Source of the DNA: an uncultured Pseudomonadota bacterium
GTDB taxonomy: Bacteria; Pseudomonadota; Alphaproteobacteria; Rs-D84
Assembly (NCBI GenBank): GCA_947307295.1
Contig: CAMZIQ010000001.1
Span: 168,968 to 232,967, forward strand
DNA length: 64,000 bases
Reading direction: 5' to 3'
Below are positions 32,975-40,989 of this stretch, in pieces. The stretch's first letter is position 1; each line of letters starts with the position of its first letter. A model generated the notes under the pieces. The model did no database searches, had not been told where the DNA came from, and saw only the letters and a list, made by a program, of their open reading frames with translations. The translations under genes were made by a program, and so were the position numbers.

Positions 32975-34725
32975 AATGCTATATCTTCTAAATTAAATTG
33001 TGCGCTTACACGACCGTTATATTCGTTTTCTTTCAGTTTACCCAACATCTTTATTTTAGTATTTGTATTCGCATCGTCCAGTAAAAAATCACCAACAGGC
33101 GTTCCAACTAAATTAAAACCAACAAAAGACAATTGATTACCTTTGCTAGTTTTTATTACACCACGCAAATGAGATCCGTTGCCCATAACGCTCGCAAATT
33201 TTAACACACATCCATGCAAAACCAAAGTTGGTTCTGGATTTGATTGTCCAAAGGGTGCCAAATCTGACAATTGTTCTACTAGTTTCATATTAGCACCTGA
33301 TGCATCTATTTCTGCATCAACTATTATCTCTGATTTAGGCTTATTACCATTCAACTGTTCGTTCACAGATTTTTCTAAAAATTCACAAAAATCTTTTTCT
33401 TTATCAACACTTAAAGAAAAACCAGCCGCCGCTGCATGTCCGCCACCTTCGGATAAAATACCACATGCCAATGCTTCGTGAATAATTTTTCCTAAATCAA
33501 TTTCATATATTGAACGACCAGACCCATTAATAACACCATCAACCCGTGTTGCAACACATGTCGGCAAATTATATTTATCCTTTAATCTGCCTGCGATAAT
33601 TCCCATAACACCGCCATGCCAGTTATCACCGCATACAAACAAACTACATTTTCCGTTTTTACAGTATTCATCTGCTATACCAATTGCATCTATCATAATA
33701 GCATTTTGAATATCTATTCTTTCTTGATTCATATGATGTAATTTATTAGCCAAATCATTTGCAACCAAAGGATTATCTGTTAACAGCAATTCTAATGCTG
33801 GTGCAGCAGAATCTAATCTACCAGCTGCATTAAGACGGGGTCCCAAAGCAAAACCAGCTGCATAAACAGAGGGATGTTTTATCCCGGCTAAATCCATCAA
33901 AGTCCGCAAACCTAAATTCTGACGCAAACCCAAAACTTTTAATCCAGTTGATACAAATGCACGATTTAAATCTATCAAAGGCATAGTATCACAAATTGTC
34001 CCCAACGCCACCATATCCATATAGTTCAATAAATTAATTTGATTCCTGCCGTTATCAAAGAAACCACGTTTTTTTAATTCACGATTTAATGAAACTAATG
34101 TTAAAAATGCGACCCCAACACCTGCCAAAAAAGACAAACCAGACGTATCATCAGCACGTTTTGGATTTACTATTGCATCAGCACTTGGTAAAACATTATC
34201 AGGCGAATGATGATCAGTAATAACGACCTTTAAGCCTAATTCTTTGGCCCTTTGAACTTCTTTGACGCCACTAATACCGCAATCCACGGTAATCATCAAT
34301 CCTACACCTTTTTCTGCTATTTGTTCCACAGCAGAAATATTTAACCCATAACCTTCACCTTCACGAGTTGGCAAATGCCAAGAAACATCCACACCAATTT
34401 CACGTAAATACTTCACAAAAACAGCCGTAGAAGTTATGCCATCAACATCGTAATCCCCATAAATTGCTATTTTTTCACCAGCGCAAATTGCATCAGCAAT
34501 TATAGAAGTTGCCAAATCCATATCTTTTAACACAGAAGGATCCGGCATATATTCCTTTATCGATGGATGTAAAAAACGTTCCACAGCCACATCGTCTGTA
34601 ATACCCCGCGATGTTAAAATGTTTTTTACTAAATTGCCTGTATCGTTTAAATCTTGATTCAGATTATAATTATCCGACACCGTCCACACTTTTCCCAGCA
34701 TGGACTTTTCTACTATATTACGCAC
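32971..34725 (-). CDS. recJ: single-stranded-DNA exonuclease RecJ
   Basis: RecJ digests single-stranded DNA 5'-3' in recombination and mismatch repair. The 584-residue protein shows AIYGDYDVDGITS (motif I), MITVDCGISG, VVITDHHSPD, ALGTICDTMPL, LGPRLNAAGRLDSA, a DHHA1 domain (SEGGGHAAAAGFSL) and a C-terminal OB domain. It is typical in length. The start is a GTG at 34725. It keeps the VEKSMLGKVW opening that aligns with the family and has AAGAG upstream. The ATG at 34701 is possible. Confidence 0.93.
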   Translation of the reverse strand: MRNIVEKSMLGKVWTVSDNYNLNQDLNDTGNLVKNILTSRGITDDVAVERFLHPSIKEYMPDPSVLKDMDLATSIIADAICAGEKIAIYGDYDVDGITSTAVFVKYLREIGVDVSWHLPTREGEGYGLNISAVEQIAEKGVGLMITVDCGISGVKEVQRAKELGLKVVITDHHSPDNVLPSADAIVNPKRADDTSGLSFLAGVGVAFLTLVSLNRELKKRGFFDNGRNQINLLNYMDMVALGTICDTMPLIDLNRAFVSTGLKVLGLRQNLGLRTLMDLAGIKHPSVYAAGFALGPRLNAAGRLDSAAPALELLLTDNPLVANDLANKLHHMNQERIDIQNAIMIDAIGIADEYCKNGKCSLFVCGDNWHGGVMGIIAGRLKDKYNLPTCVATRVDGVINGSGRSIYEIDLGKIIHEALACGILSEGGGHAAAAGFSLSVDKEKDFCEFLEKSVNEQLNGNKPKSEIIVDAEIDASGANMKLVEQLSDLAPFGQSNPEPTLVLHGCVLKFASVMGNGSHLRGVIKTSKGNQLSFVGFNLVGTPVGDFLLDDANTNTKIKMLGKLKENEYNGRVSAQFNLEDIAL

Positions 34726-34771
34726 GCTATACTCTTTTTTTTCTTATTGTCAGTGTAATTATAATACAAAT

Positions 34772-36436
34772 TTATTCAAATAGCAATGGGATGATTCCAT
34801 CCAGTATTGCACCGGCTGTTGGCACAGCATTCCAGGCTGCCGTTTTCCAGCCCCCAGACTCTTTTGTTCCTTGTGGTTCATCCAACATAATCATAATAAT
34901 ATATTGCGGTGCAGATACTGGGAATATCCCGGTAAACACGGTAGTATTTCTGTTTTTATCAGATCTTCTGTCTGCCCCACGTTTTTCAGCCGTCCCTGTT
35001 TTTCCACCAATTTCTATTCCTTTGACCCGCGCTTTTTGAGCTGTTGTTTCTTCGGCGATATGGAACATAATTGTACGCAATGTTGCGGATATTTCAGCAT
35101 CCAATACACGTTCGCCACGCACAGCACCAATATTTCTTTTTAACAATGTTGGATAAATATATATACCGCCATTTGTCATAGAATTGACCGCTAACAGCAA
35201 ATGCATAGGTGTCACAGTAATTCCATGTCCAAAAGCTGCAGTTGCTTTTTCTGTTGGTCCCCAATTTCTATAAGTCAAAGCAGTTTCAGTTTTTCCAAAT
35301 TCCAGTTGCAATGGCTTGTTAAAATTCAATCTTTCAAAAAATTCTTTTTGTGCGCCATCTGGCAAATCCAAAGCAATTCTAGCACTTCCGACATTACAAG
35401 AGTGCAGCATAATTTCCGGCGCTTTTAACGTTCTTTTACCCTTCTTTTTTACAACATCGCGTTTAAACGAAGACACATCATCAATAGGCTTACGCAATGC
35501 AGGTCTGCCATATTTATCGTATATCATCAAAGGTTCACTAACTTTGTATTCTTTATTTTGCAAACCATTTTTATACGCCAACGCCGTGTTAAATATTTTA
35601 AAAATTGAACCCATTTCAAAATTATCACGCAATAATCTAAACTTACGCACACTAACAGGACTAGCATTATAATTATTCGGGTCAAAATCTGGCAATTGAA
35701 CCATCGCTATCATTTCCCCAGTACTAGAATTCATAAGCATACCCATTGCGCCTTTGGCACGATATTTATTCATAGCGATACTTAGTTGCTCATAAAAAAT
35801 ATTTTGCACCCTGGAATCGATAGAAAGTTTTAATGGGTCTTTGTTTTCACGCAAATATTCATCATATACATATTCTACGCCTTCCAGCCCAGAATCTTTT
35901 CCTGCAAACCCAACTACATGCGCAAAAACATTACGTTGCGGATAACGTCTTTGAGTAAATTGTTCTACTTCAAAGCAGTTATATTTTCTGTGTGCTTCAT
36001 TAACAATTTTTATTTGTTCTTCTGTTGCGTTCTTTCTTATATATAACCCGCGCTTATCAGAACGAACGATATTCAACGCATCGGTCATACTGTAATCCAT
36101 AGGTGCGATTTCATGAATAACCTCAGCAACATTATTAACATCTTTGTCTTTAACTTTTTGCGGGAATAATTTTATATTTCCAGACCTTACACTTTTTGCT
36201 AAAACAACGCCATTTCTATCAACAATATCTGCACGACTTTCTATCTGAGTTCCATACATACTGTATTTTTGAATATCATTACTTTGCAACCCCAACTGCA
36301 AAGTCCTTGCAATAAAAACACAAAACAGCACAGTAAAACCAACCATAACCCAACGAAGACGCATTGCGCTTTCACGGTGATAAATTTCACCTTTGTATTC
36401 ATGTGGTAAAATATCTTGTCCGATATTAAAACGCAT
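34772..36436 (-). CDS. ftsI: septal peptidoglycan transpeptidase FtsI (PBP3)
   Basis: FtsI crosslinks septal peptidoglycan at division. The 554-residue protein has one membrane helix (about residues 30-50). A pedestal domain (IVDRNGVVLAKS) follows. The transpeptidase domain has SIFK (nucleophile Ser), SCN and KTGTAEK. The motif order is canonical. The ATG at 36436 is chosen because the track start lies inside ftsL; GGTGG lies about eight bases before it. It begins one base after the ftsL stop, the usual ftsL-ftsI order. mraZ, mraW and mur genes are absent, so this is a detached part of the division cluster. Confidence 0.93.
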   Translation of the reverse strand: MRFNIGQDILPHEYKGEIYHRESAMRLRWVMVGFTVLFCVFIARTLQLGLQSNDIQKYSMYGTQIESRADIVDRNGVVLAKSVRSGNIKLFPQKVKDKDVNNVAEVIHEIAPMDYSMTDALNIVRSDKRGLYIRKNATEEQIKIVNEAHRKYNCFEVEQFTQRRYPQRNVFAHVVGFAGKDSGLEGVEYVYDEYLRENKDPLKLSIDSRVQNIFYEQLSIAMNKYRAKGAMGMLMNSSTGEMIAMVQLPDFDPNNYNASPVSVRKFRLLRDNFEMGSIFKIFNTALAYKNGLQNKEYKVSEPLMIYDKYGRPALRKPIDDVSSFKRDVVKKKGKRTLKAPEIMLHSCNVGSARIALDLPDGAQKEFFERLNFNKPLQLEFGKTETALTYRNWGPTEKATAAFGHGITVTPMHLLLAVNSMTNGGIYIYPTLLKRNIGAVRGERVLDAEISATLRTIMFHIAEETTAQKARVKGIEIGGKTGTAEKRGADRRSDKNRNTTVFTGIFPVSAPQYIIMIMLDEPQGTKESGGWKTAAWNAVPTAGAILDGIIPLLFE

Positions 36437-36437
36437 T

Positions 36438-36725
36438 TTATTCCACCATTGGTATATCATCTATGTAAACAGTTTTACTGAATGAAACTGTTTCCAGCTT
36501 TGGATTTATTTCTGATACAGAAGCCCGCAACAAACCAGCCGAAGACAAAGCAGAAAACCTTGTCCTTGCGATATCGTATTCCTGTTTTGTATTTTCCATC
36601 TCTCTACGCACAGATTTCAAATTATTATCTTGCACACGATAGCACACTTGTAAAAACGCAATCAAACACACAATAGAAAAAACCATTGTGACACCTATGT
36701 TAAGCATTTTTTCATCGTCTTGCAT
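36438..36725 (-). CDS. ftsL: cell-division protein FtsL-like
   Basis: The 95-residue protein has one membrane segment (about residues 8-30, LNIGVTMVFSIVCLIAFLQV). An extracytoplasmic leucine-zipper-like helix follows (NLKSVRREMENTKQEYDIART). FtsL sequences diverge strongly, so the call rests on size, topology and position directly before ftsI. With FtsB and FtsQ it recruits and activates the septal synthase. It lies 32 bases after sufE, and the junction to ftsI is one base. Confidence 0.75.
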   Translation of the reverse strand: MQDDEKMLNIGVTMVFSIVCLIAFLQVCYRVQDNNLKSVRREMENTKQEYDIARTRFSALSSAGLLRASVSEINPKLETVSFSKTVYIDDIPMVE

Positions 36726-36757
36726 AAAATCCTTCCTTAATCAATATATGTATTCTA

Positions 36758-37129
36758 TCACAAATTCTTAAAAAAACTAATCATAGATTGAATACCATTT
36801 AATCTTGCAGCACCAAAGTTTAATTTCAGGCTGTTAATTTCGGTTTCTAAATCCATTTTTTTTATTTCATCAACACTTTTTCCATCAACCAAAGATAAAA
36901 TCACAGCCACAATTCCCCGCACCATTAACGAATCGGCACGACCATAGAAACGCCCATTTTTCTGACAAATCTGAACAAACGAAGCACACCCTAAAATTTC
37001 TGTACAAATTGCATTTTCTGGAACATCATCCAAATTTTTACCTAAATCCATAACGAATTCCAGTTTATCCACAGGATTTTCAATCAAAGACAAAGCATTT
37101 TTAATTTCATTGTAATTCACGACTACCAT
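36758..37129 (-). CDS. sufE: SufE-type sulfur acceptor
   Basis: SufE accepts persulfide sulfur from SufS and passes it to the SufB scaffold. The 123-residue protein has the family core IENPVDKLEFVMDLGKNL and the active-site loop ILGCASFVQIC, where the first Cys takes sulfur. Its start overlaps the upstream DUF59 gene by seven bases. The Val4 codon (GTG at 37120) is an alternative start with a better spaced AAGGA. Its place in a sufS-sufT-sufE run makes the role secure. Confidence 0.9.
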   Translation of the reverse strand: MVVVNYNEIKNALSLIENPVDKLEFVMDLGKNLDDVPENAICTEILGCASFVQICQKNGRFYGRADSLMVRGIVAVILSLVDGKSVDEIKKMDLETEINSLKLNFGAARLNGIQSMISFFKNL

Positions 37130-37437
37130 CCTTGCTCAGTTAAATCTAATTCGATTCGTGCAGCTTCGCTCATTCTTGATAAATCCCAAGCTGGTTCCCA
37201 CACTAGTTTTACATCCACAGGCTTACCATCTGTCACAGATTCAACATTTGTTTTAACTTCTTCAACAATTTCTTCCATCATGGGACAAGTCGGACTGGTA
37301 AAAGTCATTTCTATAACAACACCGTCTTTGTTTATAGCTATATCGTATATAAGACCCAAATCCCAAATGTTTACAGGAATTTCTGGGTCATAAACTTTTT
37401 TTAATTCATTAATAATATCTTCACGATTCAAAGCCAT
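37123..37437 (-). CDS. sufT: SufT/MIP18-family (DUF59) Fe-S assembly factor
   Basis: The 104-residue protein opens with LKKVYDPEIPVNIWDLGLIY, the classic DUF59 beginning. It continues with TSPTCPMMEEI, the conserved Cys region. These proteins help deliver Fe-S clusters to client enzymes. It lies one base after sufS and overlaps sufE by seven bases, so all three are one translation unit. The longer SufT form has an N-terminal extension that is missing here. Confidence 0.87.
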   Translation of the reverse strand: MALNREDIINELKKVYDPEIPVNIWDLGLIYDIAINKDGVVIEMTFTSPTCPMMEEIVEEVKTNVESVTDGKPVDVKLVWEPAWDLSRMSEAARIELDLTEQGW

Positions 37438-37438
37438 C

Positions 37439-38548
37439 TTATTGCACCAGTTTTTTTATTACATCAACTACATATTTTGCATCTTTAACTGTATTCCAAG
37501 GTCCCACAGATATACGCACAGATCCATCAATATTTAATTTTTTATGCACCCACGCAGCACACATATTTCCCACACGCAAACAAATATCATGTGCACCAAC
37601 CAGCGCACCAAAATCTAGGACATGCATATTCTTTGGAACAAAAGATATCATACACGCATCACGCCCAGTCAACATTTTAACATTTTTCAATTTTATCAAT
37701 TCATCATACATAAAATGTATTAATTTTTGTCCACCATCCCACTTTGATAAATATTCTATCGCATTTGGCAAAGCAACTATCTGAGTTAACGGCAATGTTC
37801 CTGCTTCAAATTTTTCAGGCGATTTATTAAATACGATTCTTAAATCAGTAATTTTATTTACCATACCACCGCCAAATTTATCGACCGCCCAAACATCAGG
37901 GTTTTTCACATACATAACACCAACGCCGGTATCTGCGCCAATTTTGTGACCTGAAAAACATAAAAAATCACAGTTTAAATCTTTGACATTAATTTTAGTA
38001 TGCACAACAGATTGGGCAGCATCTACGATTGTGATTACATTTGGGTTTTTTGCACGCGCAGAACGAATTATCGCCGCTACATCTTGTTGCACACCTAACA
38101 CATTAGACATAGCAGTTATAACCATCACATCAGCCTTTGGCACCTTTTTCAAATCTATATTTAAATTATCATCCAAAGGCATAACAACAATTTTGCAATT
38201 TTTATTTTCAGCCTGCATTTCCCATGGCAACCTGGCACTATGATGATCCAAATCAGACACAGCCACCAATGGACATTTTTTATTCAGCGTATTTTTTACA
38301 ATATTAACAATTCTGTTAAAACCATCAGTTGTACCAGAAACAAAAACTATATTTTTAGCAGCAGCCCCAATAAAATCAGCCACCTTTTGTCGAGAATCAG
38401 CAATTAAATTATCAACATGCCCTGCCCTAGCACAAATTCCGCGCCCAGCATTAGCATAAAAATTCCGCAGAAAATTCCGCTGACATTCAACCACAGATTG
38501 AGGTTTAAGCCAACTTGCACTTGCATCCATATAAACGAATTTTTTCAT
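37439..38548 (-). CDS. sufS: cysteine desulfurase SufS
   Basis: SufS takes sulfur from cysteine using pyridoxal phosphate. The 369-residue protein shows the class V aminotransferase motifs: LDHHSARLPW, IVDAAQS (Asp contacting the cofactor ring), CFSGHKIGADTG with the Schiff-base Lys, and LRVGNMCAAWVH with the persulfide Cys. It is shorter than the usual 405-420 residues, mainly at its N-terminus, which starts straight at VYMDASASW. It is the first gene of a long leftward array, with its own promoter. Confidence 0.92.
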   Translation of the reverse strand: MKKFVYMDASASWLKPQSVVECQRNFLRNFYANAGRGICARAGHVDNLIADSRQKVADFIGAAAKNIVFVSGTTDGFNRIVNIVKNTLNKKCPLVAVSDLDHHSARLPWEMQAENKNCKIVVMPLDDNLNIDLKKVPKADVMVITAMSNVLGVQQDVAAIIRSARAKNPNVITIVDAAQSVVHTKINVKDLNCDFLCFSGHKIGADTGVGVMYVKNPDVWAVDKFGGGMVNKITDLRIVFNKSPEKFEAGTLPLTQIVALPNAIEYLSKWDGGQKLIHFMYDELIKLKNVKMLTGRDACMISFVPKNMHVLDFGALVGAHDICLRVGNMCAAWVHKKLNIDGSVRISVGPWNTVKDAKYVVDVIKKLVQ

Positions 38549-38575
38549 GGCGTTTTTCTCTTGCTTTTTGCTATG

Positions 38576-38603
38576 ATTATAATAAACTGAAACGAAATAT
38601 CAA
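38576..38603 (-). promoter_or_regulatory. sufS-array promoter
   Basis: On the minus strand, TTGATA (38603-38598), 16 bases, TATAAT (38581-38576). The -10 overlaps an ATTATAAT sequence that also reads as a -10 toward trxA, so the two divergent promoters may share DNA. Confidence 0.68.
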
Positions 38604-38621
38604 TAACATAAGGAGAAAAAT

Positions 38622-38942
38622 ATGGCATTACAACACGCTAATGATGAAAGCTTTGACACAATGGTCAAAGACGGTTTAACTTTGGTAGATTTCTGGGCAT
38701 CTTGGTGTGGACCATGCCAAATGTTTGGACCTATATTTGAAGACGTATCAGATACAATCAAAGACGTCCATTTTGTAAAGTTTGAAATTGACGAAGTTAA
38801 TCGTCGCACACCTGCTAAATTTGGCATACGCAGTATCCCAAGTGTTTTGGCTTTTAAAAACGGCGAATTAAAAGAAGCACGCACAGGCTTAATGGACGAA
38901 GAAACATTAACAGAATGGATTAAAGAATTAAAGGCGGCATAA
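38622..38942 (+). CDS. trxA: thioredoxin
   Basis: The 106-residue protein has the active-site WCGPC at residues 28-32 within LVDFWASWCGPCQMF and the cis-proline loop GIRSIPSVLAF. It is a complete classical thioredoxin that reduces disulfides in the cytoplasm. AAGGAG precedes the ATG. dksA follows by one base, so the two are co-transcribed. It diverges from the suf array. Confidence 0.95.
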   Translation: MALQHANDESFDTMVKDGLTLVDFWASWCGPCQMFGPIFEDVSDTIKDVHFVKFEIDEVNRRTPAKFGIRSIPSVLAFKNGELKEARTGLMDEETLTEWIKELKAA

Positions 38943-38943
38943 C

Positions 38944-39375
38944 ATGGCAAAAAAGAATTATAAAGACATTGAATTATCACCAAAATATACACCAAAAAAA
39001 TCAGAACCATATATGTGTGATGAACAATTGGCGTATTTTTATCAACTGTTGAACACCCAACGCGAAGAAATTTTACAAGATCGCGATTCTGTGTTAAGTG
39101 ATGTTCGCATGGCAGAAAAAAATGAAACAGCGGGTGTTGGTGACGAACAAGACCAGGCATCTGCGGAACAAGAAATCACAATGAATTTGCGTATGTCTGA
39201 ACGCAATACGAATTTGTTGCAAAAAATAAATGCGGCATTGGAAAGAATTGAAAACGGCACATTCGGATATAGTGTAATATCTGGCGAAGAAATCGGATTA
39301 CAAAGAATGTTGGCACGACCATTGGCAACAATGACAATCGAAGAACAAGAAGAACACGAACAAAAAAGAAAATAA
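38944..39375 (+). CDS. dksA: DksA/TraR-family protein lacking zinc cysteines
   Basis: DksA binds RNA polymerase and works with ppGpp. The 143-residue protein has the N-terminal coiled coil (LLNTQREEILQDRDSVL with Asp-rich tip ETAGVGDEQDQASAEQE). The C-terminal region is GTFGYSVISGEEIGLQRMLARPLATMT. In canonical DksA this carries a C4 zinc finger, but here all four cysteines are replaced (GYSVIS and TMTIEE). Several alphaproteobacteria have reduced-cysteine DksA, so the change may be tolerated. It starts one base after trxA. Confidence 0.87.
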   Translation: MAKKNYKDIELSPKYTPKKSEPYMCDEQLAYFYQLLNTQREEILQDRDSVLSDVRMAEKNETAGVGDEQDQASAEQEITMNLRMSERNTNLLQKINAALERIENGTFGYSVISGEEIGLQRMLARPLATMTIEEQEEHEQKRK

Positions 39376-39506
39376 ACAAAATACAATTATAAAATAATAA
39401 TATAATTACAAAATAAACAAAACAAAATATGATTATTTTGTAAAAAATATTTTATAAAATTATAATCTTGCTTGGTATTTTATATTAAAAAAAATTTCAT
39501 ATTAAA
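39376..39506. other. very AT-rich intergenic tail after dksA
   Basis: The stretch is nearly all A and T. It contains a perfect 8-base inverted repeat ACAAAATA-TGAT-TATTTTGT (39422-39441) plus several ATTATAAT-like runs. No ORF or RNA gene is seen. It may be part of the dksA 3' untranslated region before the terminator. Confidence 0.4.
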
Positions 39507-39538
39507 AAACCACCGCCCAACTGGGCGGTGGTTTGTTA
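39507..39538. terminator. bidirectional terminator
   Basis: AAACCACCGCCC-AACT-GGGCGGTGGTTT is a very strong 12-bp stem with A and T runs. It serves dksA and the convergent Cys-rich gene cluster. Confidence 0.88.
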
Positions 39539-39575
39539 TTACCCCTACCTTTACCTGTTTTTTTAAAATAAACCA

Positions 39576-40979
39576 TCATTGAGCTGGCGCCTCTTCAGGA
39601 GAAAAACATCCTTTTTTGTCTTTATTCCATATCCATATTAAATTTTTATCATCACATTCACACTTTCCATCTATCCAGTTTGCGTCTGTAGCTTTACAAC
39701 AATCTAATTCTTCACCAGTTTTACCGGCACATGGATCAACAGGTGTGACATTATCGCTACCGCCATTTCCAGATTTTTCACACTGGTCTCCACTACTATT
39801 CAGTTTCATGCCATTTGTACACCTACAACATCCACCATAAATTACAGAATTCTCGTCTTTACATTTGGTTGCTGTATAAACAATTCCATTACTACCCTTT
39901 GATGAATCACAATCCTCAGCTAAACGATTTCCACAAACCCCGGCTAAATTTTCCAAACAAGCGGCTTTTGTGCTTTTGACATCTGCTATGATACCAAGAA
40001 CAGTTTCTGTAGTTGCAGCAACAACACCAACACCTGTTGTAATCTTCGCTGGTCCATTAAATCTAGTAATTTTACCTCCTGTATTTTTTGCCAACTTCAA
40101 TGTAAATGCTTTGCTTTTATCTAAATCTAGCCAACCTCCAATAATATTTCCATCCTGTTTCACCTCTATTCCCAATCTAGTCAAAGCATCATATTCGGCA
40201 TCTGTCAAAGCTGGCAGATCTTTTTTTGTTCTGATTTTTAAAGTAATAGCATCCACATCATTGTCTACTAAGAACTTATTAAACAACTTTTTGCTCTCTT
40301 CAAGGTTATTATTCCCACTAGCAATAATTTTGTCCCTAAAACCTGGTATTTTCTCCCTAATACCCGGTATTCCCTCTACACCTAGAATATTTTTATAATT
40401 TTCTTCCAGTTCTCTCGAAATAAGAATAGCAGTGTTCTCATCTATATCCAAAAGTACCTTACCTCTAGCACCGAGCCTTCCATCGTCTATTAGCTGCTTC
40501 ATTTTATTGTAATAATAAGACTCTGTTGGCAATGCATTTCCGTTAACGTCTATAGCTTTTTTGTTAATCACCACATATTCATCACTGGAACTAAGATCAT
40601 ACCTTACAGCCCTCCAAGCCCTGAGCTTATTAACTTTTCTACCGTTTATAATAACCTCTCCTATTTCACCGCGCCCCCAAGACAACATCTGCGCCGCCTT
40701 TCTACCATCTTGTATTATCCGTTTCTCAGCTGCCATGAAGATTATACCAGCAATTGCAGTTATTATTGACGTCACCACAAGTGCTTTTTTATAACCTCGC
40801 CAAACATCATCCTTTTTAAATACACCTTGTTCTGGGTCCATCATAAGTGTAGTTGTATCTATCACCACTGGCGTTCCATTGATATGCACCGTAGTATCAG
40901 TCCCAGCCCCTTTGGCAACAAAAGATCCAAAACAAAGAAAACAACAAAACATTATAAAAACACAAATTTTTCTAAACAT
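39576..40979 (-). CDS. secreted/membrane protein with Cys-rich C-terminus, unknown
   Basis: The 467-residue protein has a signal peptide (MFRKICVFIMFCCFLCFGSF). Its charged middle follows a membrane segment near residues 68-84 (ALVVTSIITAIAGIIF). Another hydrophobic Thr/Val/Ala stretch sits near residue 330 (KITTGVGVVAATTETVLGII), like those of the Ala/Gly-hairpin family. The last 110 residues hold more than ten cysteines, with CRCTNGMKLNSSGDQCEK resembling an EGF- or follistatin-like repeat. The track start is 11 codons upstream; I prefer the ATG after AAGGTGG. It lies ten bases after the 990-residue gene, so the two are co-transcribed. Confidence 0.6.
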   Translation of the reverse strand: MFRKICVFIMFCCFLCFGSFVAKGAGTDTTVHINGTPVVIDTTTLMMDPEQGVFKKDDVWRGYKKALVVTSIITAIAGIIFMAAEKRIIQDGRKAAQMLSWGRGEIGEVIINGRKVNKLRAWRAVRYDLSSSDEYVVINKKAIDVNGNALPTESYYYNKMKQLIDDGRLGARGKVLLDIDENTAILISRELEENYKNILGVEGIPGIREKIPGFRDKIIASGNNNLEESKKLFNKFLVDNDVDAITLKIRTKKDLPALTDAEYDALTRLGIEVKQDGNIIGGWLDLDKSKAFTLKLAKNTGGKITRFNGPAKITTGVGVVAATTETVLGIIADVKSTKAACLENLAGVCGNRLAEDCDSSKGSNGIVYTATKCKDENSVIYGGCCRCTNGMKLNSSGDQCEKSGNGGSDNVTPVDPCAGKTGEELDCCKATDANWIDGKCECDDKNLIWIWNKDKKGCFSPEEAPAQ

Positions 40980-40989
40980 TTTTTCCACC

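Noticed and set aside
39376-39506. small RNA or repeat array in the AT-rich gap
   Set aside because: The sequence is low complexity and lacks a promoter-terminator pair of its own.
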